Below are positions 59,198 to 64,000 of a stretch of DNA of 64,000 bases, piece by piece. The DNA lies in assembly GCA_003313425.1 (NCBI GenBank), contig NHZP01000004.1, positions 1,922,001 to 1,986,000 on the forward strand. The letters run 5' to 3'. Source of the stretch: Pseudopyrenochaeta lycopersici (lineage: Eukaryota; Ascomycota; Dothideomycetes; Pleosporales; Pseudopyrenochaetaceae). A program made the position numbers and the translations under genes. The notes under the pieces were generated by a model. The model ran no database searches, was not told where the DNA came from, and saw only the letters and a program-made list of their open reading frames with translations. The first letter of the stretch is position 1. Each line of letters begins with the position of its first letter.

Positions 59198-59538
59198 TGT
59201 GAAAGCGAAATGGAAATTTTATTAGTTTTATGCGTTCTGAGAGAATTATTCTGGGACGTGGTTGATGCTGCTGGGGTTGGGGTTGGGGTTGGTGGTGGTG
59301 TTGGCGCTGGCGTACATCTCGCAGAGACGAGTTGAGCAAGCTCTCCAGGTCTTTGATTCAAAGGGATTGTGGCGAACGCGACATGATGAGTCTTTTATTC
59401 TGGATAAATTGTTTGTACTATTATGCTTCAATGGCTGTATGACTTTATAGGTAAAATTTGGAGGTCTAGGCAGAGTGCTTGAAAGAGACAGAGTAAACCT
59501 CATCTACTCCAATACCTCGACTGATCCGACCCACTTTG
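59198..59538. other. intergenic, low-complexity G/T tract
   Basis: 3' flanks of two convergent genes. A short GGGGTT-rich run occurs at about 59270-59292; it is not the fungal telomere repeat (TTAGGG). Confidence 0.5.
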
Positions 59539-61392
59539 TTATATTGCGCGCCTTGATCGAATTGCCGCCCTGACCTCTTCTGAGACCCCGAAGTTTCTTG
59601 CATAGTCTGATGGCCGCTCACCCTGGTTGTTCAACAAGGTAACGGATGCACCCGCTCTGAGCAACTCCATGGCTATGGCTGAATTGACGGCAACAAGTGC
59701 AAGGTGGAGCGCCGAGTTGCCTAAATCATCGCGCAGGTTTACTTGGGCGCCTGCTGAGGTGAGTGAATTGGTCACCCAGGGCGCTTCATCGACGTGTGGT
59801 GCGAGGAGGGCGTTCGCCATGAGAGGTGTAACCCGTAGCCAATTCTCACGCGAGTTGATCATCGTCCTAAACCCTATCAACGTGTCGACGGCTTCGATGT
59901 TACTCAGTATTGCTGCCCAGGTCAGCACCGTGCAGGCTTGCATGTATCCCCCTTGGCGGTCTGGTGCCAGTGTCAATGTCGAGCTGAGCAACGTCCTCCT
60001 GCGTGTGTTGATCGCATTGACAATACTAATATCGCCAATAGGATCGATGGCTGATCTTGGAAGCGCATCCAATAGCAGTCGGAGAATTGCGGTGCTGTTG
60101 ACGCCTACGGCCTCGACGGCGCAATGTAAGGCAGTCACTCTCCTATCCAGCTTTGAGATACTCCAGTGGTTCTTCCATCTCCCAACCAACCACGGGTGGT
60201 CGTTACATAAAACCGGGACGATAAGGGCTGCTAATGACCCTGAGCAGGATGCAATTATTGCTCGTACGCCATCTATATCGCCCTCTTGGACTGCTTTGCA
60301 GAGCGATTCTGGGGACGCAAAAAATGCTTGACTGACAGGATTGGGTATTGTAGGTTGATAATCTCTGCCTGGCGACCCATTCACATTGACAGTTCCGGCT
60401 GCAAACCTTTGCTCCTGTCCCCTTGATATCTCCGTTTCGGCGACATTGTACGCTTTGCCCGCGTCCATTGACGGCAATTCTAATAGTACTCCCTTCGCAC
60501 AGGCTGCTGCCGTTGCTGCCGCGTATGCCTGCCATCTCTTGTTCTTATGCGAATCGGCATAGTCGCAAATCCCACGAATCACGAGGCAGGGGAAGCTGTT
60601 CATGAGGCCTGCGGCTTCCATCTCAAAGCAGAGTACGCCCCCAAGGTCAGCACTCACTTTGTCCCTTTGGGTTGCAGTTTTCATGACCTGGTTCCCAGAT
60701 GCAATTGTCCCGTAGTGCACTATCACTTCCTCTTCGCTCTCGCGTGGCTCGCGAAACTCATGTCTGTCAGGATTGCACCGATCACAGGTTTGCCCTCCCT
60801 CATGGTCGTATGCCGCCTGGAACAGAATGTCGGTCCCCGCCTTTTGGCGCTGGAACTTGGGAATATGGTCAAGCTTCGAGATGTGCTCAGCTAGTCTGCT
60901 CTTGCCCCGAAGCTCCTTCGCCCGCACTTTCGCTACCGCCTGCAGCAGCGTCTGCGGCGGGGCATTCAGGGAGCCTGTGCGTTCAAAGCCGCTTGGTGTA
61001 GTCTTGCCAAAGTCATACTGTACAACTCCGTTAAAAGTGCTGTGCGGCTGGCTGACGACGACATCTCCAAGTCGGATGTCCGCTTCTTCGCTGGGGACGC
61101 CTGCTCCAATGCCCACCATCAGTCCGAAGCGGATGTCTCTGAACGTCGCCCTCATCTGCGTCGCAACAGCCGCGGCTGGGTTATTGCCGATTCGACCAGC
61201 TGGCAGACAAACAATAACAATATTGTGTCCGCCTATAGATCCAAGGGCGTACAAGTTTTCATCATTATCCCCAAGATCGCGCTCGAGGTCGTCGTGTTCT
61301 TCATCAAGCATTTCCTGCGCCGCTGCCAGCTCGACCGGGAGCGCGCACACCCATCCTACCTTGTAATCTTCGCGACGTAGTTTGCGCGGCAT
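59539..61392 (-). CDS. nucleoside phosphorylase-ankyrin protein (NLR-like without NOD)
   Basis: About 617 aa, single exon. The ATG at 61392 (MPRKLRRED) starts the protein. Residues about 8-310 form a PNP/UDP-family fold: YKVGWVCALPVELAAAQEMLDEEH, GLMVGIGAGVPSEEADIRLGDVVVS, and a FEMEAAGLMNSFPCLVIRGICDYADSHKN block with the Glu-Met-Glu nucleoside-binding core. This is the N-terminal effector seen on many fungal NLR-type proteins. The expected NACHT/NB-ARC is missing; instead a short linker (AAGTVNVNGSPGRDYQ) leads to a degenerate ankyrin array (about 420-610; ALHCAVEAVG..., LTWAAILSNIEAVDTLI, NSALHLALVAVN). It could be an NLR fragment that retained an open frame or a genuine two-domain protein. 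Biological role: non-self/stress response is inference. Confidence 0.85.
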   Translation of the reverse strand: MPRKLRREDYKVGWVCALPVELAAAQEMLDEEHDDLERDLGDNDENLYALGSIGGHNIVIVCLPAGRIGNNPAAAVATQMRATFRDIRFGLMVGIGAGVPSEEADIRLGDVVVSQPHSTFNGVVQYDFGKTTPSGFERTGSLNAPPQTLLQAVAKVRAKELRGKSRLAEHISKLDHIPKFQRQKAGTDILFQAAYDHEGGQTCDRCNPDRHEFREPRESEEEVIVHYGTIASGNQVMKTATQRDKVSADLGGVLCFEMEAAGLMNSFPCLVIRGICDYADSHKNKRWQAYAAATAAACAKGVLLELPSMDAGKAYNVAETEISRGQEQRFAAGTVNVNGSPGRDYQPTIPNPVSQAFFASPESLCKAVQEGDIDGVRAIIASCSGSLAALIVPVLCNDHPWLVGRWKNHWSISKLDRRVTALHCAVEAVGVNSTAILRLLLDALPRSAIDPIGDISIVNAINTRRRTLLSSTLTLAPDRQGGYMQACTVLTWAAILSNIEAVDTLIGFRTMINSRENWLRVTPLMANALLAPHVDEAPWVTNSLTSAGAQVNLRDDLGNSALHLALVAVNSAIAMELLRAGASVTLLNNQGERPSDYARNFGVSEEVRAAIRSRRAI

Positions 61393-61911
61393 TTGCAATC
61401 ATAAAGCAAGCAAAAGGAGAAGAGCAGGCCAAGATAGATAGCTGTGAAGAAAGTGGAAGGCTGTCGGACAACAACGATTGCTGTCGCTCAGCCTCGTACC
61501 TTTAAGTACACCCCGGCCGCACTTTGCCAGTTGATGGATGGCTTTGCTGTGGGCTGAGGAGTGATTGTCGCCGCGGGGCACGTGTGTAAGCGCTGGTGGC
61601 GGCATCGGCCCGTCGGTTGGTCAAGGTGCCTGTCGCTCAATCGTATCCAACCTTGTATGTAAAAAGTGCCCCATCTGCTCCCTGCTCTCTTTCACTCGAC
61701 ACACGACCTAAGCTTTGACCCCATCTAGACTTCGCAGATGCAATCACTGCCTGTTTTGCACCTCTGTAGGTGTCGCCATGTATTATGCGAACCGCTATTA
61801 ATACCCTTCAGCCTCGAACGCTTGGGTCCTAGAAAATAGGCATGTGAGCGAATGTACACAGGTCGAATATCTCGTCTGCCTCTGTTTTGTTCCATCTGAG
61901 TATTTGAATAG
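61393..61911. other. intergenic, possible 5' end of the CorA-like gene
   Basis: Promoter side of the PNP-ankyrin gene. The first exon(s) of the CorA-like gene must lie here or just to the right, but I could not find an ATG whose frame joins properly. Confidence 0.4.
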
Positions 61912-63237
61912 CAGTTGGGTACCTCGGACCTACGATACATGTACTTCACATCGCCCGACAGTTGCTTGTTCAGTGCTTACGTCTTCGCAGCATCTCAGAA
62001 GAAAATGTTTTCTCTGGCGGCAAAGCATTGCCGCTAGAGCTGTCCCAGCATTTTCAAATCCCTGAGTATATGCTCACAGGCGTCTATTTCCGGTCGAATG
62101 GCTTCTTCAACTATGAGGAAGTTCTTGATAAGAACGGTCACCTACAATCCTACAGTAAACAATATCACGCCGACCTTGCGTAGCTACTAACGGTTGATCA
62201 AGGCATCTGGTTCCGCATTTTAATCAAATCTGTATATAGCAAAGGTGCTGCGAGTTATATGTGGCATGAGATGACCTTTTGCTCGCGCTGGGAGTCTGGG
62301 CAATGTAGTATTCTTTGTATTGGTGTGGGTACTTCGTTCCAGAGCTTGCTTCAAGAGACTCTGGCTCGCATATGGCCTAGGCTGCCATCTTCACACCCCT
62401 ACTCTTTACATGTGCCGATAATTGAGGTAATAATCGCTATGCAAGACGTGTCTGTGTGGTCTTTAAGGAACATTGTGCGGGATGTTGAGAAGGTGAGTGC
62501 TATCATGTTACTAGAAGTCGTCTCTCTGGCTCATGTAAATATTTACAGGATCGCTCTCGTTCAGTTCGTGGGTCACTAGATTTCCAGAATCTGCATGAGA
62601 CATCAAGGCATGCCATACATTCCTTCGAAGTCCTCAATGTGGCTGTTGAGACAGTAGGCGCACTTCAAGATCGCATCGCTCGTCTGCCAAGCGGAGGTAG
62701 CAACAACCCAGTACCAAACTTTGCATCCCACCGAGTCCAAGTACACATCGACTGCCAAGTCCGAATGCTTCGCAACATGCTTCTGCGGTGTCAATCGAAC
62801 AAAGAACGACTGCAGAATGAAATTAGTCTTGTACGCCTCAGTCTGATTCTCAGTGAGATGGAAATCGCTAATATGCTCTTAGGCATACAACATGATTGCA
62901 CAGCGAGACAGTCAGGTGATGACGGGATTAGGAGAGGCAGCACGGCTAGACAGCGGGGCTATGAGGACCATCGCAGTAGTGACCATGGCATTTCTACCAC
63001 CAACATTCTTATCAGTTAGTTAAATCTAATCACCTGCAGGCTAGTGCTGATGCAAGACAGGCAATCTTCAGCATGAGTTTCTTCAACTTTACTCCGCCAA
63101 AAGACAATGAGAGTGGTGGCTGGTCTGTTTCGGACAAGTTTTGGATCTATTGGGCGTTTGCAGTCCCGTTAACTCTTCTGACTCTGGCAACCTGGTTCTG
63201 GCGGCAGAAGCGGCCTGAGAAGAAGGCAACAGTGTAG
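61912..63237 (+). CDS. CorA-like membrane protein (5' end unresolved)
   Basis: C-terminal portion of a fungal CorA-like protein: exons 61912(?)-62154, 62203-62492, 62549-62830, 62883-63014 and 63061-63237, all joins in frame; introns 47-56 bp with branch motifs such as GCTACTAACG. Landmarks: MWHEMTFCSRWESGQC, YSLHVPIIEVIIAMQDVSVWSLRNIVRDVEK, then a helical region (EISLAYNMIAQRDSQVMTGLGEAARLDSGAMRTIAVVTMAFLPPTFLS) and two membrane spans, the second reading KFWIYWAFAVPLTLLTLATWFW. The CorA GMN motif is replaced by FSMSFFNF, as common in these fungal relatives, so metal transport is not assured. The upstream frame is closed at 61905 (TGA), so an upstream exon with a phase-1 donor is needed. Confidence 0.72.
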
Positions 63238-64000
63238 ATATTATATATTTGCCAACATTTTTCGCCTTGAGCCATACAAGACCAAACGTTATTCGGTGAG
63301 ATTGGATATTAGTGCAAGATATAGAACTCGAATAAAGTGAGATCAAGGAGTGATCAAGAAGAAAATAGTGGTTGCATTCTCAAAAGGAAAGTCGTGGTGA
63401 GGCATATCCACCTTATCGGACCAGAAGTTTGGCGAGTGTAACCACATTGACAGGCTCCAGTGAAGCTCCAGTCCTCGACTTTTACCAAGTTTGACCGTCT
63501 GGGAGTATCGCTATCATCCCGAGGATAGTGACATTTCCTAAGTGCATGCCCTATTAGCCCTGCAAAACGTCTACTTACTACCAAGGCTTCATTGAAGATT
63601 GATCAAATACTGAGATATGTGGTCAGCCTTCTCATGATGACTGTCAACATCCGAGGTCCTTGTACTTCTCCTAGCTATGACTTGTTTGTATTATAACACG
63701 AGTTTAAATTTTTTTGAAATGTGGTTCTAGACACATTACCATTCATTACACATCTCAACAATCCGGGCCAAATTGGAAGCTGGTGCGGTATTCCCAGCCT
63801 TGTGTTGTTCGCCAGTGGGTGGTCTGCGCTAGTGCTCTTGTTGGCATCTCATCAGTGCGATTGCCTTCCAGGAAGTAAGACACAGATGTGCCTTCACCAG
63901 CGGCTGGAAAGGTCCTAGAGCAGATATTGAACCTAATTACAAAACTTTTGCCTTGTGGCTTGCTATTTGGCCAAAGAATTGGAGGAGGAGGCTGACTCAA
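63238..64000. other. window end, no gene recognised
   Basis: Short frames on both strands reach the window edge (minus frame from 64000), but none has a recognisable domain. Cannot exclude a gene extending out of the window. Confidence 0.4.

Noticed and set aside
59270..59292. Telomere-like G-rich repeat
   Set aside because: GGGGTT-type run is short, not the fungal TTAGGG repeat, and lies between two ordinary genes.
63755..64000. Gene running off the right edge
   Set aside because: The minus frame lacks domain character; cannot be supported without sequence beyond the window.

Overview
This window looks like nuclear DNA of a filamentous ascomycete, most likely a dothideomycete (Pleosporales-like). 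The reasons are the many short introns (about 45-70 bp, GT..AG with CTAAC/CTAAT-type branch sites), the families present (Zn2Cys6 regulator, HET, Arb2-like, DUF1996, SRhodopsin-type, CorA-like and nucleoside-phosphorylase/ankyrin proteins), and a transposon carrying the C-to-T/G-to-A damage expected from RIP. Gene models below were joined by hand from reading frames and splice sites. Every joined model keeps frame across its exons except the kinase at 43022-44469.

Layout. 0.3-6.5 kb: Zn2Cys6 regulator, SRhodopsin-type 7TM protein, microsomal P450. 8.2-14.6 kb: secreted Hsp70/actin-fold-like protein, HET-domain protein, small Cys/His-rich protein. 14.6-27.2 kb: accessory, gene-poor stretch with a Kex2-processed cysteine-rich secreted protein, a DUF1996 secreted protein, a large protein with a Cys-rich ectodomain and seven predicted membrane spans, simple repeats and an 18-bp minisatellite. 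27.2-30.1 kb: BAHD-type acyltransferase and an F-box-like protein. 30.5-36.0 kb: two sulfate-assimilation genes on the same strand, ATP sulfurylase (MET3) and PAPS reductase (MET16), with a complete-ended but RIP-damaged Fot1/pogo element between them. 37.2-44.5 kb: UFL1-like protein, mitochondrial ribosomal protein uS14m, Arb2-domain protein and a frameshifted SRPK-like kinase. 46.5-54.7 kb: GH18 chitinase, lipoyl synthase, gamma-COP and an EI24/RRT8-like membrane protein. 56.0-63.2 kb: Gly/Thr/His-rich repeat protein, mARC-like MOSC protein, PNP-ankyrin protein and a CorA-like protein.

How genes relate. MET3 and MET16 are consecutive steps of sulfate reduction (sulfate to APS; PAPS to sulfite), and the APS kinase step is encoded elsewhere. 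UFL1/uS14m and LIP5/SEC21 are head-to-head pairs with short shared promoters. I see no convincing secondary-metabolite cluster: the P450 and the acyltransferase are 20 kb apart and there is no backbone synthase. The most interesting items are the 7TM protein with a cysteine-rich ectodomain, the UFL1-like gene, the unevenly RIPped Fot1 element inside the sulfate locus, the NOD-less PNP-ankyrin protein and the secreted Hsp70-fold-like protein.
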